A stretch of DNA of 36,626 nucleotides. It comes from Fluviicola sp. (lineage in GTDB: Bacteria; Bacteroidota; Bacteroidia; Flavobacteriales_D; Crocinitomicaceae). The DNA is taken from assembly GCA_021300395.1 (NCBI GenBank), contig JAJTEO010000007.1:1-36626 (forward strand). Reading direction: 5' to 3'. The notes below the pieces were generated by a model. That model did no database searches. It had not been told where the DNA came from and worked only from the letters and a program-made list of their open reading frames with translations. The translations under genes and the position numbers were made by a program. This document shows, one piece after another, positions 26,468 through 35,300 of the stretch; within the stretch, counting starts at the first letter, position 1; every line of letters starts with the position of its first letter.

Positions 26468-27857
26468 TTTCTTCTGTTTTTACATTATGAATATAAATGA
26501 TCCATAAAGACATAAATAACCAATTGATCGGTTGATAGATAAAAGCTGACGGTAAAAAAGAAGCTAACATGAACAAGGCAATTGTAACGATTAGCCATTT
26601 ATTTAAATTCCTGTTAGATTTAAAAAGTTTAAAAACTATAAATCCTAAATAGCCAAAAAATATCCAACCTAAAATCCCATAGTTTGAAATGACTTCAATT
26701 ATATAATTGTGAGGACTGCTATTCGTTCCAATATCATTCGGAACTTTTTTATTGGAATTTAATACCTGAAATTGTCCAGGTCCAACTCCTAGTAAAGGAT
26801 CTTTTTTAATCAAGTAAATACCATTATTCAATAATTTTTTTCGAATGTCCGATGAATTAAATCCTGGATTTTTATTTTTCCTTTTAATTGCTTTATCTAA
26901 TATTCGTTTATCCTCATCAGATAATGTTTTCATTGCATCTACTAACTCATATTTTCCTTTTACTTTTTGTATAATACTTGTTTCATAGAAATAACTATTT
27001 ATATCCGTTCTGTCTTTTCCTTTAAAAATTGGATTTAGATAAATCAAGATAATAATTAATACTCCAAAAATTCCTACAAAGTATTTCATACTAGAAACAG
27101 TTTCTATACTTTTTTTGAATCCTGAATTTAGTAATACAAAAAACATCAATAAGATTAAGATGAATTCACTAATTCTAGCTGAACAATAAATTGACAAAAT
27201 AAATAACACAAACGCTGAAGCTAGAATCAACCAACTATTTTCAAAACGTTTTTGATCAACAAAAAGTAGAATAAAGTAAACTCCAAGACAATTTAAAATG
27301 TAATCATTTGGATTATCAAAAATAAAAACCGGTGTATAATCCGTAATTGAAATTGGCAGCTTTGAAATCTTATCTGTAAATGATCCAACAAAATGATATC
27401 CTGTTATTATTTCTATAAATCCAAAGAGAATTAAGACGATAAACCAAATCCATAAAACCGAACTGATTGATCGTTTGAAATATGATTTATTTTTAAAAAA
27501 ACAATAAGAAACAGATAAGATTAAGAAAGAAAACAAATGAAAAATCCAGCTTCTAAATTCAAAAATACTGTAATCATTCTTACCTTTCATCAGCATCCAT
27601 ACTACTGAATAGAGAACGAATAAAAGAATAATATAAGAATGTAATTTAAACCATTTATTCAATGAAAAAAAGGTGGAAATTATCAAAGGGACAAATAATA
27701 CTCCGATTATTAAATTGGGATAAATGGTCAAAAAACCAATTGAAACAGCTCCGATTTTAGAACCAAAAAAGAAGGTGATTAACCATGTAGATAAAAGTAA
27801 AAACAGATTTTTATCAGAATAAAACTTCTCTATTTTTTCTTTAAAGATCTGAATCAT
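26457..27857 (-). CDS. O-antigen polymerase/ligase family membrane protein
   Basis: The 466-residue protein starts at ATG 27857; the longer frame from TTG 27896 runs through a leader hairpin and is less likely. About ten to twelve membrane segments are visible, with a large periplasmic loop of about 110 residues rich in Lys/Asp. The family signature appears as PLLGVGPGQF followed by SPHNYIIEVISNYGILGWI. As the first gene of the operon and next to wzx it is a reasonable Wzy polymerase, but ligase function cannot be excluded because a second family member lies at 19901-21148. The gene starts 72 bases after the rny stop. Confidence 0.82.
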   Translation of the reverse strand: MIQIFKEKIEKFYSDKNLFLLLSTWLITFFFGSKIGAVSIGFLTIYPNLIIGVLFVPLIISTFFSLNKWFKLHSYIILLFVLYSVVWMLMKGKNDYSIFEFRSWIFHLFSFLILSVSYCFFKNKSYFKRSISSVLWIWFIVLILFGFIEIITGYHFVGSFTDKISKLPISITDYTPVFIFDNPNDYILNCLGVYFILLFVDQKRFENSWLILASAFVLFILSIYCSARISEFILILLMFFVLLNSGFKKSIETVSSMKYFVGIFGVLIIILIYLNPIFKGKDRTDINSYFYETSIIQKVKGKYELVDAMKTLSDEDKRILDKAIKRKNKNPGFNSSDIRKKLLNNGIYLIKKDPLLGVGPGQFQVLNSNKKVPNDIGTNSSPHNYIIEVISNYGILGWIFFGYLGFIVFKLFKSNRNLNKWLIVTIALFMLASFLPSAFIYQPINWLFMSLWIIYIHNVKTEENGG

Positions 27858-27878
27858 TTTAAACCCTTTACAAACAAC

Positions 27879-27906
27879 AAAGCCACCATTTCTCAATGAT
27901 AGCTTT
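27879..27906 (-). other. leader hairpin with GAGA tetraloop between rny and the polysaccharide operon
   Basis: On the - strand a 12-base stem (27895-27906 with 27879-27890) closes a GAGA tetraloop (27891-27894). Two pairs are G-U on the - strand RNA but C-A mismatches on the + strand, so the structure favours - strand RNA. The bases after it (GTTGTTTG) are only partly T-rich, so it is either a weak rny terminator or an operon leader element. Confidence 0.5.
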
Positions 27907-27929
27907 GCATATAAATACTTATTTAAATT

Positions 27930-29462
27930 CTATTTTGCATAATTGATTGATCGTTTCTCACGAATCAAAGTAACCTTCACCTGACCTGGATAAGTCATTT
28001 CAGTTTGAATACGTTGAGAAATTGTAAATGATAATTCATCAGCTTTTAAATCTGTGATTTTATCACTTTCAACCATTATTCTTAATTCTCTACCAGCTTG
28101 AATAGCAAATGCACTTGAAACACCTTCATAAGACAAAGCTAACGCTTCTAAATCTTTCAAACGTTTAATGTACGCTTCAACTACCTCGCGACGTGCTCCT
28201 GGACGTGCTCCCGAAATAGCATCACAAACTTGAACAATTGGAGAAATCAATGTAGTCATTTCAATCTCATCGTGGTGAGCTCCAATAGCATTACAGATTT
28301 CTGGTTTCTCACCATATTTCTCAGCCATTTTCATACCTAAGATAGCATGTGGTAATTCTGGATCTTCATCTGGAACTTTACCTATATCGTGAAGCAAACC
28401 TGCTCTTTTAGCTAATTTTACATTTAACCCTAACTCAGCTGCCATGATTGCACATAAGTTAGCTACTTCTCTAGAGTGTTGTAATAAGTTTTGTCCATAA
28501 GAAGAACGGTATTTCATTCTACCTACCATTCTTGTCAATTCAGGATGTAAACCGTGAATACCTAAATCGATACATGTTCTACGTCCTGTTTCAGCAATCT
28601 CTTCGTCTAATTGACGTTTCGTTTTTGCTACAATTTCTTCAATTCTTGCTGGGTGAATACGTCCATCAGAAACTAATTGATGTAATGCCAAACGAGCCAA
28701 TTCTCTTCTTACAGGATCAAAACAAGATAACATAATCGCTTCTGGAGTATCATCTACAATAATCTCAACACCTGTAGCAGCTTCTAAAGCACGAATGTTA
28801 CGACCTTCACGACCGATAATTCTTCCTTTTACTTCATCAGATTCAATATTAAATACAGAAACTGCATTTTCAACAGCTTGCTCTGTTGCAACTCTTTGAA
28901 TAGCTTGAACAACTATTTTCTTAGCTTCTAAATTTGCATTTAATTTTGCCTCTTCAGTAATCTCTTTGATGTGAATCATTGCGTTTGTTCTCGCTTCATC
29001 TTTTAAAGCTTCCATCAAATGATTCTTCGCTTCTTCTTCAGACATACCACTGATTTTAGATAATTCTAAAACCCTTTTTTGTTGCATTTTTTCTAATTCA
29101 TGCCCTTTAATATCTAACGCTTGAATTTTACCTTCTAAATCTGCTTGAATTTTCTCAGTCTCTTTCTCTTTTTTAGCGAATTCTTCAATTTTTTGAGACA
29201 ATGTTTTCTCTTTACTTTTGATCTTATCCTCTAATGATTGAGCTCTTCTCTCTTTTTCTTTGATAGACTCTTCATGCTCCTCTTTCAATTTGAAAAATTT
29301 CTCTTTTGCTTGAAGCATTTTGTCTTTCTTAATTGTCTCTCCTTCTAATTCAGCCTCACGAACAATTTGTTCTTTTTTCTTTTTCAATAATACGTTTTGA
29401 ATTACGAAAGCGGTAGCTCCACCCCCAATTAATCCAATCAATAATCCTATTACAATTTCCAT
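27930..29462 (-). CDS. rny: ribonuclease Y
   Basis: The 510-residue membrane-anchored endoribonuclease starts mRNA decay. Order of parts: N-terminal transmembrane helix (about 3-26), a long charged coiled coil (about 30-180), a KH domain with [12 protein letters not shown] at 213-224, the HD domain with metal-binding H358-D359 in LLHDIGK and AHHDEIE, and a conserved C-terminal region ending in [11 protein letters not shown]. The length is normal. It lies 84 bases after zapA on the same strand, an arrangement common in Bacteroidota, and before the polysaccharide operon. Confidence 0.97.
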   Translation of the reverse strand: MEIVIGLLIGLIGGGATAFVIQNVLLKKKKEQIVREAELEGETIKKDKMLQAKEKFFKLKEEHEESIKEKERRAQSLEDKIKSKEKTLSQKIEEFAKKEKETEKIQADLEGKIQALDIKGHELEKMQQKRVLELSKISGMSEEEAKNHLMEALKDEARTNAMIHIKEITEEAKLNANLEAKKIVVQAIQRVATEQAVENAVSVFNIESDEVKGRIIGREGRNIRALEAATGVEIIVDDTPEAIMLSCFDPVRRELARLALHQLVSDGRIHPARIEEIVAKTKRQLDEEIAETGRRTCIDLGIHGLHPELTRMVGRMKYRSSYGQNLLQHSREVANLCAIMAAELGLNVKLAKRAGLLHDIGKVPDEDPELPHAILGMKMAEKYGEKPEICNAIGAHHDEIEMTTLISPIVQVCDAISGARPGARREVVEAYIKRLKDLEALALSYEGVSSAFAIQAGRELRIMVESDKITDLKADELSFTISQRIQTEMTYPGQVKVTLIREKRSINYAK

Positions 29463-29482
29463 TTTCAGTAATTAATTTATAT

Positions 29483-29525
29483 AAAAAAACCCACCCTGCA
29501 AATCGAAATGACTTGAAGAAGTGGG
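29483..29525 (-). terminator. candidate terminator or small-RNA 3' end between zapA and rny
   Basis: On the - strand CCCAC (29521-29525), with two further G-U pairs inside, can pair with GTGGG (29490-29494) across a loop of about 20-26 bases. Seven T (29483-29489) follow directly. The C- and G-rich arms stand out from the AT-rich surroundings. It may end the coiled-coil/zapA transcript, or be the 3' end of a small RNA lying in this gap. Confidence 0.5.
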
Positions 29526-29546
29526 GGAATATATATTTGATTTAAA

Positions 29547-29843
29547 CTATATTAAACTATCTAACTCTTTTTTTAAATCCTCTAGTTGATTCTCTATTGA
29601 AGAATAATCAGCTGGTTGCACAACTTTTTCAACTTGAGTATTTACACTTTGTTTAGATGCTAACTGCAAAGCAGTCATAGCTAATAAATCTTGCATATCT
29701 TTAACTGCATAATTATCCTGAAGCATTTTGATTGCTTTATTAATATCATCAGCTGATTTCAAAACTTTAGCCTCTTCACCTTCATTTACGGTTAGAGGAT
29801 ATGTTCTTCCAGCAACGACAACCTTTAAGGATAATTTTCCCAT
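29547..29843 (-). CDS. zapA: cell division protein ZapA
   Basis: The 98-residue cytoplasmic protein binds FtsZ filaments and stabilises the Z ring. The N-terminal domain (KLSLKVVVAGRTYPLTVNEGEEAKVLKSADDIN) and the following helix with DLLAMTALQLAS are typical, ending in a short coiled coil. The gene begins two bases after the stop of the small coiled-coil gene, with which it forms an operon. Confidence 0.92.
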   Translation of the reverse strand: MGKLSLKVVVAGRTYPLTVNEGEEAKVLKSADDINKAIKMLQDNYAVKDMQDLLAMTALQLASKQSVNTQVEKVVQPADYSSIENQLEDLKKELDSLI

Positions 29844-29845
29844 TG

Positions 29846-30157
29846 TTATTTTTTTAACTGAGTAATACAGTATTCTATTTCCCTCACCAATTCATCAATT
29901 TCTGCATTTCTGTTACCATCGGCATCATTGTGCACTTCGACTCCTTGTTTAATTGTCGCTTCTAATTCCGTAACCAATTTCAAATTTGTTTGTGTAAACT
30001 CTTCATTTCTTTCTTTTAAATGAGAATTTTCAATTGAAATTGCATCCAACTCAGCCTTTAATTCTAAATTTTTAGAACGCTCAGATTCTAATTGAGAATG
30101 CAAGTCTTTGCACTTCAATTTAATTTCTTCTAATATGAGCTGAATCTTCTCGGTCAT
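29846..30157 (-). CDS. small coiled-coil protein (ZapB-like position)
   Basis: The 103-residue protein is almost entirely predicted coiled coil (leucine and charged heptads from residue 3 to 75), with a C-terminal helix ending CITQLKK. It precedes zapA by two bases. In Bacteroidota a short coiled-coil gene is often found here, and a role with ZapA in the divisome, similar to ZapB, is plausible from position. Sequence alone does not prove it. Its promoter has both -33 and -7 elements. Confidence 0.78.
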   Translation of the reverse strand: MTEKIQLILEEIKLKCKDLHSQLESERSKNLELKAELDAISIENSHLKERNEEFTQTNLKLVTELEATIKQGVEVHNDADGNRNAEIDELVREIEYCITQLKK

Positions 30158-30174
30158 TTCATTCGACTTTACTA

Positions 30175-30204
30175 CAAAAATAGTATTGTCAATTGTATTA
30201 TCAA
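30175..30204 (-). promoter_or_regulatory. -33/-7 promoter for the coiled-coil-zapA genes
   Basis: On the - strand TTG (30202-30204), 19 bases, TATTTTTG (30175-30182), then 17 bases to the ATG at 30157. This is the best match to the Bacteroidota consensus TTG-N19-TAnnTTTG in the window. It is divergent from the M23 gene promoter. Confidence 0.62.
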
Positions 30205-30246
30205 CATTTTTATTGAAATCTTTTACATATTTTTTTCAAAAAGCAG

Positions 30247-30254
30247 TAAATTTG
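30247..30254 (+). promoter_or_regulatory. -7 element before the M23 peptidase gene
   Basis: TAAATTTG matches TAnnTTTG and ends seven bases before the ATG at 30262, so the mRNA leader would be very short. No TTG at the usual -33 spacing. Confidence 0.45.
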
Positions 30255-30261
30255 GGGTATT

Positions 30262-31938
30262 ATGAAAATTATTCTGTTTTTACTCTTCATTCTTCTTACA
30301 ACCTTTTCATTTTGTCAAATTGATTCGAATTCTTTCTATCATTCTCCTTTAGACATTCCTCTGAAATTAAGTGCGAATTTTGGAGAATTACGTCCTAATC
30401 ATTTTCATATGGGAATCGATTACAGAACAAATGGAGTTGAGGGAATTAAAATATTTGCAATTGAAGATGGATATATCGCTCGTGTAAAAGTATCTCCTTT
30501 TGGATATGGAAAAGTAGTGTATATTAATCATCCTAATGGTATTACAAGTGTCTATGCACATTGTAGTAGCTTTTCAGGTAAACTAGATTCAATAGTTAAA
30601 CAAAAACAAATAGAACAGCAAAATTTTGAAATTGAATTTTTGCCAGATTCTAATCTTATTCCTGTAAAACGAGGTGAATCTTTTGCATTAAGTGGAAATA
30701 CTGGAAATTCAAGTGGTCCACATTTACATTTTGAGCTACGTGACACTAAAACTGAAATTGCTTTAAATCCTCTGATAAACGGATTTGAAGTTTTTGACAC
30801 ATTGGCCCCAACGATTAAAGGACTTAAAATATATGCATTAACAAAAGAAAGCTATCGATGGCCAAATAAATCGAAATTAATAAATGTAACTAGAACAAAG
30901 AATAAATTTCAAATTCCTAATTCATTGGTTACTATCTCTTCAGATTATTGTTCTGAAGGAGGAATTGGTTTTGCGATCGAAGCAAATGATCATATCAATG
31001 GCTACACGCATGAATTTAGTTACTTTGGATCAAAGCTAATCGTTAATAATGATACCGTCTTCATTCAAGAAAATGATGAAATAACATTTGATGCTTCAAA
31101 AGCAATTAACACACATGAAGATATTGAAGAGAATAAAAAAAGTAAACGAAAATTTCAAAAATCATTTAAAACAGAACAAAATCCACTAGAAATATACACA
31201 TTAGATAAAAATGGAATAGTTAAAATAAAACCTAATGATTCCTTAAATGTCAAATATCAAGTATATGATACACACAATAATACAAGTGAAATTGATTTTA
31301 AATTAAAAGTGCAAAATGGCCAAATCAATCAAAAACTATTTAACATAACAAATCAACTTTCACCTGCTTCAGAATATAAATTTGAAGATACATCTTCATT
31401 CATTCGAGTTAAAGAAGGATGTGTTTACGAGCCAATTCCTCTTAATTTTCAAAATAAAAATGGAATTTCAATTGGTAATGCTTCAAATCCAATTCATATT
31501 CCGATAGAAGTTAAATTAAGATTGAAAAATGCTGAATTACCTATTCAAAAATACATTATTAAAAATACAAGTTTAAACAAAGCTTTGGATACAAAATATA
31601 ATGAAGGATGGTTAACTGCTGAATCAAAAAATTTAGGAAATTTTGTTATTGATTTTGATACAATCGCACCTTCATTATTTCCTTTAAATTTCAATCTGAA
31701 TGATACATTGCTAAAAAAATCAACGATCACCTGGAAAGTTAATGAAGAAAAAACTAGTCTAAAAGATTATGATTTATTTATTGATAACCAATGGCAATTA
31801 TTAGAATACGAATCAAAAGGTAGTTATCTATTTTATAGAAGACAAAGTGATTTCGTCGGTAAGCATTTACTAAAGATCATTGTGGTCGACTCTTGTGGTA
31901 ATAGTAGAATCTGGGAGAAAGAAATTACATTTGAATAA
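30262..31938 (+). CDS. secreted M23 (LytM) metallopeptidase with large C-terminal region
   Basis: The 558-residue protein has a signal peptide (about 1-19, ending SFCQ) and then an M23 peptidoglycan endopeptidase domain. The zinc ligands H49 and D53 (HMGID) and H156 (HLH at 154-156), plus H100 (VYAH), are present. An insertion of about 35 residues lies between the H100 strand and the GNTGNSSGPHLHFEL motif. Residues after about 175 form a roughly 380-residue region of unknown fold, probably beta-sandwich domains, ending in a strand like DSCGNSRIWEKEITFE. With an intact active site it probably cuts cell-wall crosslinks, though many M23 proteins act through partners. A bidirectional terminator follows. 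Confidence 0.9.
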   Translation: MKIILFLLFILLTTFSFCQIDSNSFYHSPLDIPLKLSANFGELRPNHFHMGIDYRTNGVEGIKIFAIEDGYIARVKVSPFGYGKVVYINHPNGITSVYAHCSSFSGKLDSIVKQKQIEQQNFEIEFLPDSNLIPVKRGESFALSGNTGNSSGPHLHFELRDTKTEIALNPLINGFEVFDTLAPTIKGLKIYALTKESYRWPNKSKLINVTRTKNKFQIPNSLVTISSDYCSEGGIGFAIEANDHINGYTHEFSYFGSKLIVNNDTVFIQENDEITFDASKAINTHEDIEENKKSKRKFQKSFKTEQNPLEIYTLDKNGIVKIKPNDSLNVKYQVYDTHNNTSEIDFKLKVQNGQINQKLFNITNQLSPASEYKFEDTSSFIRVKEGCVYEPIPLNFQNKNGISIGNASNPIHIPIEVKLRLKNAELPIQKYIIKNTSLNKALDTKYNEGWLTAESKNLGNFVIDFDTIAPSLFPLNFNLNDTLLKKSTITWKVNEEKTSLKDYDLFIDNQWQLLEYESKGSYLFYRRQSDFVGKHLLKIIVVDSCGNSRIWEKEITFE

Positions 31939-31944
31939 AAATTA

Positions 31945-31978
31945 TTTAGTGCTTAATTAAGATAAATCAAGCACTAAA
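31945..31978. terminator. bidirectional terminator between the M23 and DUF3467 genes
   Basis: Perfect ten-base arms (TTTAGTGCTT 31945-31954 and AAGCACTAAA 31969-31978) enclose 14 bases. T-rich sequence follows on both strands, with a T5 run on the - strand side. It sits between two convergent genes. Confidence 0.75.
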
Positions 31979-31986
31979 CATTTATT

Positions 31987-32295
31987 TTAAGCTTGTGTAG
32001 TTGGTGCACCGAAATTCATTGGAGGAATTCCTGAATTATCGAAGTCTTCAATAACACCGAATGTTTGCTCATATTTTTGTACATTTTCGATCATCGCTTT
32101 CATGAAACGTTTTGCGTTCTGAGGAGTCATAATTACTCTTGAACGAACTTTTCCTTTCGGCATTCCAGGCATAATTTGAATGAAATCACTTACAATTTCT
32201 GTAGGCGAATGCGTGATGATTGCTAAATTTGAATAAACTCCTAAAGCTATATCTTCAGTTAATTCAATATTCATTTGATTTTCGTTTTCTTCCAT
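31987..32295 (-). CDS. DUF3467 domain protein
   Basis: The 102-residue small protein of unknown function has the family pattern ELTEDIALGVYSNLAIITHSPTEIVSDF, IMPGMPKGKVRSRVIMTPQNAKRF and a C-terminal helix. In Bacteroidota this gene commonly follows rpoC, as here. A strong terminator lies between the rpoC stop and this ATG, with only 12 bases from its T-tract to the start codon. Expression must therefore come from read-through, RNA processing or a promoter hidden in the 3' end of rpoC. Confidence 0.9.
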   Translation of the reverse strand: MEENENQMNIELTEDIALGVYSNLAIITHSPTEIVSDFIQIMPGMPKGKVRSRVIMTPQNAKRFMKAMIENVQKYEQTFGVIEDFDNSGIPPMNFGAPTTQA

Positions 32296-32307
32296 AATAT
32301 TAGATTT

Positions 32308-32337
32308 AAAAAAAGGGGCTACTAAGTAGCCCCTTTT
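32308..32337 (-). terminator. strong intrinsic terminator after rpoC
   Basis: GGGGCTAC (32315-32322) and GTAGCCCC (32326-32333) form a perfect eight-base G-C-rich stem with a three-base loop. Seven T (32308-32314) follow on the - strand, and four A-T pairs can extend the base. It lies between rpoC and the DUF3467 gene. Confidence 0.9.
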
Positions 32338-32355
32338 GAATTATTTAATTTTAAA

Positions 32356-35300
32356 TTACTTTGCAGACATTGCTTCGTAATCTTCTTTTGATGCTACGAT
32401 CATATTTTGGAAACTTCTCACACCTGTTCCTGATGGAATTAAATGTCCAACGATAACGTTTTCTTTTAATCCTAACAAGTGATCTTCTTTTCCTGATAAT
32501 GCAGCCTCGTTCAATACTTTTGTTGTTTCTTGGAAAGAAGCAGCAGAAATAAATGATTGAGTTTGAAGAGAAGCTCTTGTGATACCTTGTAATAATGGAG
32601 TTGAAGTTGCAGGAACTGCATCTCTAGCTTCCACTAATCGTTTATCTTCACGTTTCAATTGAGAATTTTCATCTCTTAATTTACGAGCAGATAATATCAT
32701 ACCTGGTTTCAATGCAGTAGAATCTCCAGCATCAACAACTACTTTCATACCATAAATACCATCATTCTCTTCCATGATCTCTACTTTACGTACAGATTGT
32801 CCTTCTAAGAATTTAGTATCTCCAGAGTCAATAATTTCTGATTTCAACATCATTTGACGTACAATTACCTCAAAATGTTTATCATTAATTTTCACCCCTT
32901 GTAAACGGTATACCTCTTGAATTTCGTTAACAATGTACTCTTGTACTTTTGTTGGACCTTCAATATTTAAGATATCATTTGGAGTAATTGCTCCATCTGA
33001 TAAAGGTTGTCCTGCACGAATGAAATCGTTTTCTTGAACTAAAATATGTTTAGAAAGTGGAACTAAATATTTACGAACTTCACCTGTTTTAGATGTAATT
33101 TGAATTTCTCTATTTCCTCTTTTGATTTTACCATATTCAGCAATACCATCAATTTCAGACACGATAGCTGGGTTTGAAGGATTTCTTGCCTCGAATAACT
33201 CAGTTACACGTGGTAAACCTCCTGTAATATCCCCAGTTTTACCTGATGATCTTGGGATTTTTACCAAGATTTCACCTGCTTCTAACACATCACCCTCTTT
33301 AACAGAAATGTGAGCACTAACTGGTAAACTGTATTCTCTTAATATTTCTTTCGTTTTAGGATCGATAATATGTATAGAAGGATTTTTCTTTTTGTCTCTT
33401 GATTCGATAATTACTTTCTCAGCAAATCCTGTTTGCTCATCCACTTCTTCTCTACAAGTTACACCTTCTAAAATACTATCAAATACTACCTTACCGTTTA
33501 CTTCAGAAACGATTACAGCATTGTACTGATCCCATTTACAAATAACATCACCTTTTTTGATTTTTCCTCCAGCTTGGTTAAATACCATTTCAGATCCATA
33601 AGGAATGTTTGTATTCATTAATACAATTCCTGTTTTCTCATCAACAATTTTTAATTCAGCAGAACGTCCAATCACAACATTTTTAACAGTTCCATCAGCA
33701 TTTTTCTTCTCGATAGTTCTTAATTCTTCGATTTCTAATACCCCTGAAGCTTTTGCTTTCAAATCAGATTCACTACCTGTATTCGAAGCAGTACCCCCAA
33801 CGTGGAATGTACGTAATGTCAACTGTGTTCCAGGCTCTCCAATTGATTGTGCAGCAATTACACCAACAGAATCTCCAATTTGAGCTAATCTATGATTTGA
33901 TAAGTTTCTTCCGTAACATTTAGAACAAACACCTCTTCTCATTTCACATGTAAGAACTGAACGAATTTCAACTTCATCAATTCCTGCTTTCTCAATTGCA
34001 GTTGCAGTAGATTCTAAAATTAACTCTCCAGCAGCAACAATTAATTCTTCAGTTTCTGGATTGAAAATATCATGAACAGAAGTTCTTCCTAAAATACGAT
34101 CATATAATGGCTCAACAATTTCATCATTTTTCATTAATGCTGTAGCTGTTAATCCTCTTAACGTACCACAATCATTACTGTTAATAACAACATCTTGAGC
34201 AACATCTACTAAACGTCTTGTTAAGTAACCAGCATCAGCCGTTTTCAAGGCTGTATCCGCTAAACCTTTACGAGCACCGTGAGTAGAAATAAAGTATTCT
34301 AAGATCGATAATCCTTCTTTAAAGTTAGAAAGAATCGGATTTTCAATAATGTCTTGGCTTGAAGCACCAGATTTTTGTGGTTTCGCCATCAATCCCCTCA
34401 TACCAGATAACTGACGAATTTGTTCTTTAGAACCCCTTGCACCAGAATCGTACATCATGTAGATTGAGTTGAAACCTTGCATATCATTTTTCAATTGATC
34501 CATCAAAATGTTAGTCAATCTTGAATTTGTATGCGTCCAGATATCAATAATTTGGTTGTAACGTTCGTTATTTGTAATTAAACCCATGTTGTAATTACCC
34601 ATAACTTCAGTCACTTCAGTCTCAGCTTTAGCAACTAATTCTTCTTTCTCTTTAGGAATAATAATATCATCTAAGTTGAATGACAAACCACCTTTGAAGG
34701 CCATGTCATAACCAATTTCTTTGATATCATCTAAGAATTGAGCTGTACGAGATGTACCAGAAACTTTTAATACGTTACCAATAATATCTCTTAATGCTTT
34801 TTTAGTTAATACATCATTGATGTAACCAACTTCTCTTGGAACTAACTCGTTAAATAAAACTCTACCACAAGTTGTTTCAATCATTTGCAATGTAGGAACA
34901 CCATTTTCATCTAAATCATAAGTTTTCACTTTGATATGAGCATGAAGATCTAATTGTTTCTCATTGTAAGCAATAATAACTTCTTCTGGAGAATAGAAAA
35001 TTCCATCTTCTCCTTTAACAATAACATCGTCTTTTGTTCTTTTACCTTTTGTAATGTAATATAGACCCAAGACCATATCTTGTGAAGGTACAGCAATAGG
35101 TGCACCATTCGCAGGATTTAAGATATTGTGAGAAGCCAACATTAATAATTGTGCTTCTAGAATTGCAGCGTTACCTAATGGTAAGTGAACCGCCATCTGA
35201 TCCCCATCGAAATCGGCATTGAAGGCTGTTGTTACCAACGGGTGTAAACGAATCGCTTTTCCTTCTATTAATTTTGGTTGGAAAGCTTGAATACCAAGTC

